NCBI GenBank assembly: GCA_951802195.1
Contig: OX637630.1
Location: 1,116,001 to 1,180,000 of the forward strand
Source: Tausonia pullulans
Lineage: Eukaryota > Basidiomycota > Tremellomycetes > Cystofilobasidiales > Mrakiaceae
DNA length: 64,000 bases
Direction of reading: 5' to 3'
In this document: positions 47,225 through 58,800 of the stretch, one piece after another
Layout of the letters: each line of letters opens with the position of its first letter
How positions within the stretch are numbered: position 1 is the stretch's first letter
Position numbers and translations under genes: made by a program
The notes under the pieces: generated by a model
Told to the model about the DNA's origin: nothing
Database searches by the model: none
Seen by the model: only the letters and a program-made list of their open reading frames with translations

Positions 47225-47521
47225 ATGGCTCAGTGGGAAGCGGGAACGAGGCCTCGACGCGCCGTCTCTGGCCGCATTGAGTCTTCCTCCAGGACCGCCC
47301 ACTCACTCTTCAGTCGCTTTCTACCCATTTCAAGACCGCGCTCAATAAAAAGGGTCTTTAAACCGCCATCGCTTTCCCAGAAGGTGGCCTCATCCATCTC
47401 CGGTTCGAGCCACAACAACACAAGTTGGTCAATCTCCATCCGCCTCGCCGCCACCCTCGGGGTTCTCATGGGCGTCGCCACCCTCTACATTTGCCTCGTC
47501 GTCTGGTGGAAGTACCGTTGA
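47225..47521 (+). CDS. possible small C-tail-anchored protein
   Basis: A single-exon frame of 98 codons. The N-terminal 65 residues are basic and Ser/Arg-rich, and the end is one strong membrane segment (AATLGVLMGVATLYICLVVW) closed by WKYR. This is the layout of a tail-anchored protein or a small mitochondrial membrane protein. I recognise no family and there is no intron to support it, so it may be a chance frame. Confidence 0.35.
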   Translation: MAQWEAGTRPRRAVSGRIESSSRTAHSLFSRFLPISRPRSIKRVFKPPSLSQKVASSISGSSHNNTSWSISIRLAATLGVLMGVATLYICLVVWWKYR

Positions 47522-48710
47522 CGAGTCTCCCTAAAGGGAAATTGAGAGGGAGAGAGTCTGGGTGATGTTCTGGTCAATCGAAGACAGCCCGCGGGTGGCC
47601 TTAGTCTGCATCGGCGAGTCACGATGGATTTGCTACCGGTTCGATACCCTGCATGCTTGCTTTGTTGGGAAGGACCGGTTTGATTGGCATTGATTCTGTC
47701 CGAGGGTAGGTTTTGACGAACCTCGGTGGGACAGCTCGCCCTTCGTTCGGATGACGCGCTTCTCCATCATAGCCTCCGTGCATCCTCAACGCGTCGCGAC
47801 TGCGAACAATATTTGACCTTTCATTTCCCTCCCCCACCCAGATTCTCCCTATCACCAACTCCGATTGTGCCATCCGCCCTCCTCTCTCACCACGTTTCCT
47901 ATCCCGTCTTCCTACCTCAGCGGTGTCGCAGCCGCTCGGCCTCGACGTTAACTTTCAATCTCCCGCCGACTCGCCATCTCCTCTCCTCCCGCCGCAGGCC
48001 TACTTCTTCTCTCGGCCAATATCCCGAGCCGTCCAGCCAGTGCAGAGTGGATTGAGGCTGAAACACCGACATCGAAGGTGTTTCTCAGGTGGCTATCGGA
48101 AGAGTTGGATGTGGGTAGATGAGTTTGTTGTCAGCGGTTGAGCTTGATTTCACACTCTGGCGGGCTGGAACTTCGGCGATGGGGTAGAGATCGTTATAGC
48201 ATGTGAATTCGAGTAATTCTATACAACTTGGTGCAGAGCGACAACCATGGGAATCCCCCTTCCCTCTCTCTCCCCCAGCTAGAACCACCTAACATCGCAA
48301 CGCACGCCAACCTCCCCTGCTCTCGCTGGATGCCGCCTGAACTTCCCACAAGCCCTTTTCAGCGCGTGATTGGTGAAATTGGATGTTCTCCCTCAATATT
48401 GTACACTAATAAAAGGCTAAACAAGGATCCGGGGTATCCGGGTCTAAATCGCGTGCATGTCTCGTTCTTGTTCCAGCGCCACACGCCTTCCCTAGACACC
48501 GCGACGACCTTCAAGAGATGAAGCCACCTAGCACGCACGTCTTGCGTCTTCTCCGATATTCCAGTATGGAGGATAGCGGCATGTGCATGCTCCATTTTGG
48601 GCCTAAGGACGTGAAGGCATATGACTCGAAGTGGCTGGTTCGAAGTGGGACATTTATCAAATTGACCCTATTCCCAACCGACTTAATCAACGACCTGAAA
48701 GGCCATCTTT
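47522..48710. other. intergenic region, no gene seen
   Basis: About 1.2 kb upstream of the 3' end of the aldo/keto reductase. Short frames only. A GGTTCGATACC word near 47,638 resembles a tRNA B box but no cloverleaf can be drawn. Confidence 0.55.
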
Positions 48711-50852
48711 CTAATTCTTGAGGATGGCGTTGATATCGGCGAGAACCTCGGGCGTGAGCTTAGGGAGGACATCGAGCGCCTTGACGTTGTCGAGGATCTG
48801 GGCAGGCCTTGAAGCGCCGAGAATAACGTTCTAATAAAGTACGCCTCTTGTTAGGAAAAAAGAGGAGAGAGGGAACAAAAGGCAGAGATAAACAAGGCTC
48901 ACTGAGACGTTCGGGTTGGTGAGACACCATGCAAGAGCGAGGTGGACGATAGAGGCATCCAATCGCTCCTTCGCGTAGGCGGTGAGCTTCTTCACCGTCT
49001 GACCTCCGCCTCAACCCAGTTCAGTATCGAAGGTCTGAAGAGATGTGGAAAAGACGACCAGGGCTTACCTCGATCTCCTTCCTGCCCTCCTCCGTCTGCA
49101 GTCGCGGGCCGAGCGTAGCGACGTAGGGGTCCGCCTTGGCCGTGGCGAAGCGCGAGTCGGCAGGGATACCGTCATTGTACTTGCCTGGGAGATATACGAT
49201 TATCAAAGTGTAAGACTCTGCGGGGATAGAGTACGAAGTAGGGGGGAAGGAAGGACGCACCGGTGAGAGCACCCCTTGAAAGTAGAACGAAAGAGTGCGG
49301 GAGGTCAGCGAATGACGGTGGGCAACATCAATCACCAGTCCGAACGGCATACGTACTTAGCAAGGGCAAAGAACACAGTAGACCCGTAGCTGTACTGGAT
49401 ACGGGAGGCGTGGTCAGCCTGGAGGGGCAAGATGCCACCGAGGGATGTGCACCCCCCCAACTTGCCTTGTCGAATATCGGCTTGAGCTCGTCCTCAACGC
49501 GCTCGCGCTCGAGCATGTTGTCTGAATTCCAGAGAGAATTTTGGTCAGCAAGTAGCGTAGACGAACAAGGGGTTTGCAGAGAACTCACACCACGGCTGCT
49601 CAACGATGGGAGCGACGAGTCCAAGGCGGTTCGCGGTGGCGATGGCATCCTGGATCTGGGAAGCGAGCCAACAGCTGGTACCCCAGTAGAGGATCTTGCC
49701 CTGGGAGATGAGATGGTCTTGGATAAAGGCAAACGACCCATGTCAGGAATCGGTAGCAGTCGCCAGCTGGGGTCAAAACTGAGGCGCACTGAAAGCGCGG
49801 ACGATCTCCTCCTGCAAATTCCGCACAGAGGCACCTCGTCAGGTCGAGAAGAAGATGAACGATACGATATCTCTTGGCTTACCATCGGGACATCGGGATC
49901 ATAGCAGTGGCAGTAGACAATGTCGACTGACGAACGGAACCGAGTCAATCCAACCGTCGTACTGAAGCGTGTCTAACACTCACTGTAGTCGACACCAAGC
50001 CGGTCGAGTGAGTCTTGAACACCCTCAAGGACGTGCTTGCGGGAGAGGCCACGATCGTTGGGACCCTCGCGTCCATAGCCATTGAAGACCTGTCGCCAGG
50101 AGGTCAGTCAACTGTGCATAGGGACGGAGATCACGTCGGCCGCACTTTGGTAGAGAGGATCAGGTCAGACCTCTTGTATCCGAGCTCACGGAAGCAACGG
50201 CCCATCTGGGAGGAGATAGTAGATCTTGTCAGTGGCCAGTACTCGTCGAGAAATGTAGTTGAGCGCAAATGCTGAATCGGACCTCGAGCTCCGATCGTCC
50301 GTCCGAGTAGTTTTCAGCCTGGTCGAAGAAGCTGAAGTAGATTACATGTCAGCCGGTGTGCCGTCAAACAATGAGTTGCGAGGGAGAAGCCCAACTTGAT
50401 GCCAGCCTCGAAAGCGGTCTGTAGCAAGGATCGACTGAGTTGTCAGCGTGTGAAGCCAAGAGAAGCACGTGCTCAGAAGGGCAAAGGCACCTTGATAATC
50501 TCCTTGACTGGGTCGCCAGAGACAGTCCCTCCGTCTGCATGAGCGCAACGATGGGTCAGCTTGAGCGAACACGGACGACTCGTTTCTTGACAAGAAGGGG
50601 CGAAGCAGCGCGCACAGGTGAGCCACTGAGTCCAGCAAGTAGGGATCGAAGTCAATGAGAGAGAACCTCGATCAGCATACTGAACTTAGTAACGGAGAAC
50701 AGAGCCCAACCGACCCCTCCAAGTCCAAAGACGGGCAGCTTGAGGCCGCTTTTGCCCAGGCGACGAAAGATCATGCCGTTCGGTTTGTAGTTAGGCGCAT
50801 CGCTGGCGGTGCCCTGAACGGCGGTGAGGAGGGGCTTCTGGAAGGTCGACAT
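48711..50852 (-). CDS. aldo/keto reductase of the Kv-beta-like type
   Basis: A minus-strand gene with about ten introns. The start is [14 protein letters not shown] and the first conserved block, [20 protein letters not shown], follows ~26 residues later. The catalytic tetrad can be read: Asp and Tyr in [11 protein letters not shown], Lys in ILSTKVFNGYG and His in [20 protein letters not shown]. The cofactor end is [20 protein letters not shown], and the last codons are ADINAILKN. These enzymes reduce aldehydes and ketones with NADPH in the cytosol; the GLGG...GTVSGDP spacing and C-terminal block match the Kv-beta-like branch also found in plants and fungi. Substrate is unknown. Exon ends were not all fixed. 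Confidence 0.85.
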
Positions 50853-51416
50853 CGTTCAAGGGGGAGAAGAGAGAAGGGAGAGAGGGAGACTGGAGAGAGT
50901 TGGAAGGGGTTGGCGTTGAACTATCTAACCCTCCTCCACTTCCTTTTCCCTCTGTCCTTCTCGGACCCTTGCAGCCGCTTGCAGGAAAAGTGGATGCTCG
51001 GTGGAGGCCGATGAGGTGACTCGAAACCGACACGAGGCCCTGTCGCTCTGCACTCGCTGACCCAGGCCAGAGATATAGAAAGCATCTGCTCTCGCCCAAA
51101 CGAGCGAGAGTCAGCCAGATAAAGAGCTTCAGGCGAAATATTTAGGAGAGTTAGGGAGCGAAGAAAGAAATGTGACAGGTCCTGTCTCTGGAACAGACAG
51201 GCAGATGACATGGTGGTGTGCGATGTCGCCTTCGACAGCGCCCGACTGGCCTCCTGTCTGTTGTTTGACCAGTCTCCATTGATGCCGAAGCGCATCGTTC
51301 GGGTCGGTCCGATTTCCGGCTATATCCGGTTGTCGCTCTCGCTCGAGGTCGACCTCGAATTTCTTACCAACGTCCACCTCTATCCTATTCCTATTCTCTT
51401 ACATCCTTCTACCGTC
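50853..51416. promoter_or_regulatory. divergent intergenic region
   Basis: About 560 bp between the divergent starts of the aldo/keto reductase and the ABM-domain gene; should hold both promoters. No distinct element recognised. Confidence 0.4.
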
Positions 51417-52084
51417 ATGGTCTTCATCGTTCAAGCTCGGCTTACTGTCAAGGAGGGGTCCGCTAAGGTTATGGAGCAAGTCGTCTCTCTTCCTCTCTCT
51501 CCATCCTCAACCGGCCCCTTGGAGTTGCCGAGTAGCCGAGCTGACCTCTCTGTCGTTTCTCTCTCTCGTCTTTCCTACCTTTCTATCTCTACACGCTCTC
51601 AGGGAGCGCCTTCTTGCAGTAGCTCCAGAGTACAAGACTCACCCGGGAACTCTTGACTGGTGCGTTCGATGGCCTTGTCAGCGGGAAGGAGTCTTGATGG
51701 CTCACCCCTTGTCTTCCTTCTCCAGGTTCGTCATGCGCAACCCAAAGAACACCAACGAGTTCCACATAACCGAGAGGTACACCGACAAGGCCGCCATTGC
51801 ATATCATGCTTCAACCGACCTGTACAAAGTGCGTGAAGCGCCCGTTGCTCACCTGTTTGATCAACTCCTCCAGCTGATTGCTTTGCCTTCCTCTGTCTAT
51901 GCCACTTTTAGGAGACATCCAAGTTCTTCAAAACGATCCTTGTTGACAATAAGGTCGAGATGTCAGTCCGCTGCTGGGTATTGCAGATGAAGTCACCATT
52001 GCTCGCTGACCTATAAAACGTCTCCGCGGAACCATCTTCCTCTTTGACAGCTTCCAAGAGCTCGGTCCTTCGAGCAAGCTTTGA
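51417..52084 (+). CDS. ABM-domain (antibiotic biosynthesis monooxygenase-like) protein
   Basis: Exons 51417-51475, 51603-51659, 51726-51828, 51912-51961 and 52051-52084 give about 100 residues, the normal size of a single-domain ABM protein. Seen: FIVQARLTVKEGSAKVME, ERLLAVAPEYKTHPGTLDW, FHITERYTDKAAIAYHAST and KFFKTILVDNKVEIF. This dimeric ferredoxin-like fold covers quinone-forming monooxygenases and heme-degrading or stress proteins, so the reaction is open. The first intron begins with GCAAGT rather than GT; no GT donor gives the right phase, while this one keeps the frame exactly. The last junction (51961/52051) is inferred the same way; reading straight on instead would end the protein about 20 codons later. 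Confidence 0.72.
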
Positions 52085-53396
52085 TTTGATTTAAATGCCA
52101 CATGTTTATAACCTGAGGGAGCCACTCAACACCACGCTGTCCATACCTCTCTCAGGCTCGACAGTCGACGCACGATTGCTCCTAAGACCGGATAGTTTGT
52201 ATCGATGTGTCCATTGCGCCGCTTCTTCGACCTCTTCATCAACACTTGGTGCCTGTCTTGTTTGTTCGGATCACTTATCTGTATTAGCGAGAGCATTTCC
52301 CATCTTAGATATACGACGTCAAAGAGAGTAACGTATGTGCGGCGGGTAATACTTGCCCGGGCTTTTTGCCCGAGGAGTGAAGCCAGACATGTTAGATGCT
52401 TTGTCATGTGTGTCGTGTGGAGAGCCATGGAGACTGGTTTGAGGGAAGAAGTGACGAGAGGCGACCTTGACGTGGGAAGAGTATCTACTCCAGATGCGTT
52501 TCGTTGGACCGCCAATGGTCATCACAATTAATCACTCCTTCTCTCTCTCGCTCATTGACCAGTAAACCAATTGGTAAATGATCCATCCTGTTTATCCCTG
52601 TTGGTTCACCCCCGGAGAGGTGCGATATGACTTCCCTCCTCTCAGACGTGTGAACTTGAGACATATGTTGTCTTTGGACGCATCTCTCTCGGAGCCTTAT
52701 CATATGTGCTGGACGTCAAGAGCAGGGTGAGTACTTCGTTTTCTTCTTCTGGTCGCCTGTGCCGACCTTCAATGTGGCGTGTCTTCCACAGATCAACTCG
52801 ACGGCCTCTTCGACAAGGCTGGCGCCAGGCCCATCCCGGATCCTAAAAGCGAGCGCAAGCGCTATCGAGAGCATCCAAAGATGGACAGACCTCAATGAGC
52901 TTTCGATCACAATGTGTGCCTTTCTCCTGCTGAATGGGAGGAGCTTGCGTTGAGTCCGCGCTTATTATGACTCCTTTGTGCTCTCTTTTCTATTGATTGC
53001 TCGTGCTCTCCGCATACTCCTCCCTCTAACATACATTTATCTATTTATCGCTCTACCTTGTTTTCCTTTCGTTTTCTTGGTCCTCAGAGAGTCGATGAGT
53101 TGATGTCATATCACTGTTGCGTTCTATCTGAGTGCCTTAAATCATGATACTCCCAACAGGCTACCCTCCAGCTGTCCCCTCAATCTCCCCTCAATCTCCC
53201 CCTCATCCTTTCTCCTCCCCGCGGCCCAAAGATTCTTAGCGTGGCACCCAACGACAGGTATTGCTCATCGCCCAATTCGTCACTTGCCTTTCCCGGTCGG
53301 CTTTGGCCGAAAGCACTCACAGGGCAACGCGGTTTCGCCTTCGCTCCTCCCTCCCCCGACCTTGCGTTTTCTCTCCAACGGTCATATACACTCGCT
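52085..53396. other. intergenic region with one doubtful exon-like stretch
   Basis: About 1.3 kb. Around 52,578-52,910 there is protein-like sequence on the plus strand (CELETYVVFGRISLGALSYV; then, in another frame, QLDGLFDKAGARPIPDP up to a stop near 52,900). The pieces are not joined by a convincing intron and no start is supported, so I do not call a gene. The rest has only short frames. Confidence 0.4.
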
Positions 53397-55783
53397 ATGC
53401 CCTCCATCCAGCTGCCCCTCCACGATAGTGGCGCTCGCAAGCCTCGGTCACGCTCTCCCTTCTTTCTCCTGCTCGTGGTCCCCATCCTCGCCTTCATTCA
53501 CCTCTCTCCGCTATCCCCTGCGTCAGTGGTCAGCGGCGCGGACAAAGTCTCGTGGTCGTCGTCCTCGACCGGCCGTCCGCTCAAAGTCCATCCGGCGTGT
53601 CCAAAGCAAGGCGAGCCGCTAGTTCCCAAGAGGACCCTCGAGCTTCCCCAAGGCTACAGAGGCGAGAGCGCAGAGCGCTTGTCGAAGGCCGTCGTGAGTA
53701 GAAGGGGGCCTCGGAGTTCGCCGATCGCATCTCATCGTATCACTAACTCTTGCCCTCACCAGAAAATCGCGACTGTTTCTTGTATGTTGGATGTTCGCCT
53801 TTCCTTGTTCATACAGACTGATAGGCGGCCCGATGGACTATTTCTCTAGACGACAACAATGGCCTGCCGAGTGAGGATCCCCGCTGGGCGCCCTTCTTCC
53901 AGTTCAACGACTTCCTTGTCGCGACATTTCCCGAAGTCTTCACTCGCCCAGAGACCAAGCTGGAGAAGGTTAATGAGCTTGGACTGCTGGTGACAATCCA
54001 GGGCACCGATAAGAACCTTAAGCCGCTGCTCCTGCTCTCTCACATTGACGTTACGCCTGCTCCGCTCGAAACGTATGACCGATGGACCCATCCTCCCTTT
54101 TCGGGCTACAATGATGGCGAGTACATCTGGGGACGAGGGGCATCCGAGTAAGTCTCCTTTGAAGCTTCAAAAGACTTATGGGGCTCACAGCTTTGCTCCT
54201 CCAGCGATAAGACTCTGCTCATCGCCCAGTATGAGGCTCTCGCGATTCTCCTTTCCGACCCGGGTTTCAAGCCACGCCGGACCGTCATTTTGAGTCACGG
54301 TAGGTCTTCATCAGTTCCTTATAATATAAGCAATGAGACTGACAGACTCAATTGCAATAAGGCTTTGACGAAGAGGAGGTATTCGCTCGCCAGGGCGCTG
54401 GCGAGCTCGCCAAGTTCCTCGAAGCTCGGCACGGGCCCGACTCGATGCTGCTCGTCATTGATGAGGGCACCAGTCTCGACGACAACGTATTCGGAGAGGA
54501 ATTCGCCGTTCCCTCGACCTCCGAGAAAGGCTACGTCGACGTCAAGTTCACTGTCGGGACGCTGGGCGGGGTGAGCAAGTTTCGCTGCGAAACGCTCATC
54601 AAACCTGAGGTATTGACCGACAAGCATGGCTTTCTCTGCATGTGTCTTTCTTCTCAGCATTCGTCTGTACCCACACCGCACTCCGGCATTGGAGTGATGG
54701 CGGACATCGTTCATGCTCTCGAGGCCAACCCGTACCCAACCTCGTTCAAGGCGGATGATCCCATCCTCGGGCACCTCAGTTGTGCCTACGAACACTCGCC
54801 CGGCTTTCCGAAGCATTGGTCCAAGCTTCTGAAGAAGGGAAAGTTCCAGGCGCTAAGCGAAGAGTTCGGGAAGCAGAGTTTGGCCCACCACGCGCTCGTG
54901 TCGACGACGCAGGCGATCGGTCAGTCACTTTCGCGGGAGAGTGGATAAAGCAGTAGCCTGACGCATCCATTGCAAACTGATAGACGTCATCAGTGGAGGG
55001 TCCAAGGTCAACTCACTTCCTGAGGAGGTCGTCCTGCTCATGTGAGTCTGGTCGTGGTGCGCCCGTTTCTGCTCTGCTCACGCGAACTTTCTTGATCAGG
55101 AATCATCGCATCGCCTTCTCCTCGTCGGTCAACCTCACTCAGCAGCACATCATCCACACCGTCAAGCCCATTGTTAAGCTCCACAACCTCGAGCTCTCAG
55201 CCTTCGAACATGAGAGACCCAAGCTCGGCTCGAGATTCCTCAAGATCGAGCTCTTTGGGCTGCCGCTGGAGCCTGCGCCGAGGTCGCCTACTTCTGGAGG
55301 TGTCTGGGATCTCTTCGCCGGAAGCATTCAGTGCGTGACTCCTAAGTGAGAACCAAATTCAAGTTTGACGACTGAGAGCGCGTCTGTCCTTGCGCCAGGC
55401 ATGCCTTCCCAACCAAGAGCGGTAAAAACAGGGTCGTTTCGCCCTTCTCCTCAATGGGTAACACGGACACCAAGGTCTACCACAATCTCAGCCGGAGCGT
55501 GTTCCGATTCAAGGGCGAGGCCAGCTCTGGCGGCGGAAACGCTGTGCGTCGTCTGGTCCCCCAACCAAGCTTGAAGTTATACTGACATTACTGTCGTGTG
55601 GTCTCTAGCACACTGTCGATGAGAAGGCTGGCATCGACTCGCATCTCTCCATTATCAAGTGGATTCACACAGTCAGTTTTGACTGGTTCTTCCCACCCCT
55701 CACGGTCTGGCTAATACCCGGCCTGGCCTGTCTTGACGCTCCAGATCGTCCAAAACGCCGATGCGTACGATGGAGAACAATGA
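53397..55783 (+). CDS. CPS1: vacuolar carboxypeptidase S-type M20 metallopeptidase
   Basis: A multi-exon gene (first exon 53397-53693, about ten exons) ending at the TGA at 55781. The N-terminus has a short cytosolic part and one membrane segment (FFLLLVVPILAFIHLSPL), as in yeast carboxypeptidase S, which is made as a type II membrane protein and released in the vacuole. The two-zinc M20 site is visible: LLLLSHIDVTPAP with the His and Asp ligands, GEYIWGRGASDDK with the bridging Asp, VIDEGTSL with the acidic pair and a late HTVDEK His. The dimerisation domain contains GHSSVPTPHSGIG, and NTDTKVYHNL is also a family block. The enzyme removes C-terminal residues from small peptides such as Gly-Leu and supplies amino acids. 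The symbol follows the yeast gene. Confidence 0.9.
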
Positions 55784-55849
55784 GGAGACAGCATCAGAGG
55801 CTGCCTAGCAGGCTGCACGTTTTCGTCATATCGTCATGAAAGCGACACA

Positions 55850-58800
55850 TCAAAGTAGCCTACCTACTGCTCGTGTGCGAAGACTCGATCTATTTCCTCG
55901 AGCCAGCTCCTCCATCAGCTTCGGCGGCTCTAGCAGCCTGAACACTGTGGTCATTCCTTCCTCCTCGTCGACCTTGAAGGCATACTTGCAGAGGTTCATC
56001 TCGGCGGACTGGCTGTCCCAAAGAGTCTGTATGACTTGCTGGAGCATCTCTAGGGCTTGCGTAGGCATGTCGAAGAAGCTCGACGCCGGGGGCAGCTGCG
56101 GGAAGGCCGGGCACTGGGAAGAAATTGTCAACCTTAACGCGCTTCACGAACGCAGCAGGTTACAGAACCCACCTCGTCGTTACAGCCGACATCGGCTTCT
56201 AGAACGCCGGTCCCGTCCCAGAGCTGGAAGGACATCCGCCACATCCACTCGACAGTTTCGGAGGACGAGCCCTCACATCGCTGACATATGCGCTCATTCT
56301 GGTTGAGTCTGGTACAGCCAATTGGTCGTTTACACCTGTTAGCGGCCGATTTGAGGGGGGGGGATTAATTAGGAAAAAGCCGAGAGGCACGAACCCCTGG
56401 CCGCAGAGCATGCATGTCCCCCCAATCGCGCTCGCAAGATCGTCGAACGGAGGTCTGGCAGGGCAAGAATGTACATCAGCGAAAACATTCATGGTTGTCT
56501 GTCTTTCTGCCTTCATCTTGCCGCGAGGGAGGACTGACGAAACCCCAACGACCTTGGCTCGGACGCTGAAAACGGCTCCATCCTCGACTTCGTAAGCCTC
56601 AGCGATGGTCCTCAGATCAAGCAAGTCTGGTCGTTGACAGAAATTAGCTAGCGAACGAGCACAGAATTCGGAGACGCAAGGATGCGGGGACAAGGAAAAA
56701 CTGACCAGAGCAGCTCTCCTCCGAACTTGATCCAGCCTGCTCGATGCTTCCAATATGTTGCCGCGCCTCCGGAAGCGCTGTGGCTGGCGGGTCTGGATAT
56801 TGCTTGGAAGAGACATGAGGCTCCTGAGGAGATGGAATGACCATACGGACAGGCGTTTGCGGAGGCAAGCTCGAATCCCGCTTGGAAGACGTAGGGGGGT
56901 TGTTGTAGTAGCAGTGTCTACGTCTGGAACTCGACCTGTCAGCACAAAACAACTCGGGCTCTGGAACGGACAGGGATATGAAGGCTTACTCGAGAAGCGG
57001 CCTGGCTTCAGGGCTAGTATCCATTAGGATCTCAACTTCTGCGCCGTCCCTCAGGGTTCCCTTGAGCGCACCACCGAGATCCTTTACTTCCAGGCCCGAC
57101 AAACGGAGTAGGGTTCCAGCAGCAAGCCTATCCGTGAATTCGGCATTCAGCTGCTCGAACTCGCGCTCGAAGACGATTGGCAGTACGTATTGACCAAAGG
57201 CCGCCATGGGAAAGACCTTGCCGTTGGGAGCCCGATTGTCCGTGCCTCGCGGGATGAGAATGTGAGAAGTCCAGTCCGTGACATAAAGGGTGTCCGGGGG
57301 TTGACGAGCGCCTCTGGGGGCGGATGTCGCCTGTTCGAGACTGATGAACTGCAGTTGAAATGGAAAAGCGGAGGGTCAGTCAGGTACGCGAGGTCGTGCA
57401 GGAACAAGAGAGAAGCTGCACAGGGCCTGACCTGAACGATGGAATCAAAAATGTCTCCGGATCTGGCGTCCTGGATGAGCTTTGGGCCACACTTGATGAG
57501 GTCGGCCGAACTCTCCCAAAGGTCGGGTCGCGGAACGGGCTCAGGTTCCAGGGAGTGGCCGCGAGGCTCGCCGAACGTCTGGTAAAACTCCTTGCGGCGA
57601 CTGTGTGCGTATGGATGGATAGTACATGCTCAGATGGGTGAAAGGGGACGAGGAGCCGCGTCGAAGGAAGACTGACTTTAGGAGCGGTTGAAGCGCCCTG
57701 CTGTTCGACGGAAGAATATGGACAGCCATGAAGGGAGAACTCTCTTGAATGTTAAAAAACCAAGCTGATCCCGTGGGCTTGCAGGTCACGTTGCAGAGTC
57801 GGATGAACGAGCCGGGTCGGAGTTGATTAAGAGCTGGAAGCAGCCCGTGCGATTTCCAGAGAGTAACCTTGGCGACATACTTGCCAAACGGCTTTGTCGG
57901 GGGGCTGTCAATTGCGCCTTGGCCGGAAAGCGGAGCATCCTTGACCTTCTCGTTCCCAGTGAAGTCGGTGACGAAGATGTCTCGGTGGCTGTGCTCGAAA
58001 CTGAAGATGTTCACGACCTGAACCATCAAGTGGAATGCGAAGTCTGATCGTCAGCTCGGCACAACGAGCAAAGCCATAGTAGAATAGGACGAACCTGGCA
58101 GATGCAGTCTACGTACTTGACCTTGCGGACGTGCTCCTCACCCGCCAGCTCCGCAACCGTGAAGAGGGGGTGGCTGCACAATTTCTCCAGCTCCGATGCA
58201 TGGGCAGGAGCCGAGTCTGACGCTTTCAGGGCGGCAGGTTCAGACGATAATCGACAATCGTTGGGAGGCGGTGGAGCACGAGAAGAAGGTGACAGCGGAG
58301 GAACGCCAGAAGTGGGCCTCGGCCTCTGCTCGACCGGAAGGGCCGCCCACTCGGCCTGGCGTTCAATGAGGTATGCGTCACGTCGTCTGCGATTTCGCAT
58401 GAAGAGTCAAATTGTTAATATACCTCTCAGTCAGAAGCATGATGGATAACTGACTTGATGAGATCCTGGACATCAGCGTCCTTTTGGTCTCGACGTTCGA
58501 TCTTGTCCGCGCTCAAGCCGTCGCCCGCAATGCCCATCTTGCCCTCGAGCCGGCCGTCAGAGCGCCGGACGTGAATGCCCCGAAAAAAGAGCATTTTCCC
58601 TGGCTGGTAGTTGCTCGACGAGTTGGCAAAGTCATCCCACAGCTCAATCTTGAAGCACGCTTGGCCGAAAGGTGAGGTCGGATGGGGCTGAAACCCTCCG
58701 CTGTCATCGTTAGGAACAAGCGCAGGCCACTCCGGTAGCTCTGGGCCGACTGTCCAGTCGGTCACCCAGAGGTCGCAGCACATGGAATTGAGACGGTTGA

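Noticed and set aside
47630-47650. GGTTCGATACC, a tRNA B-box match
   Set aside because: An A-box-like word lies upstream, but the acceptor and T stems do not pair.
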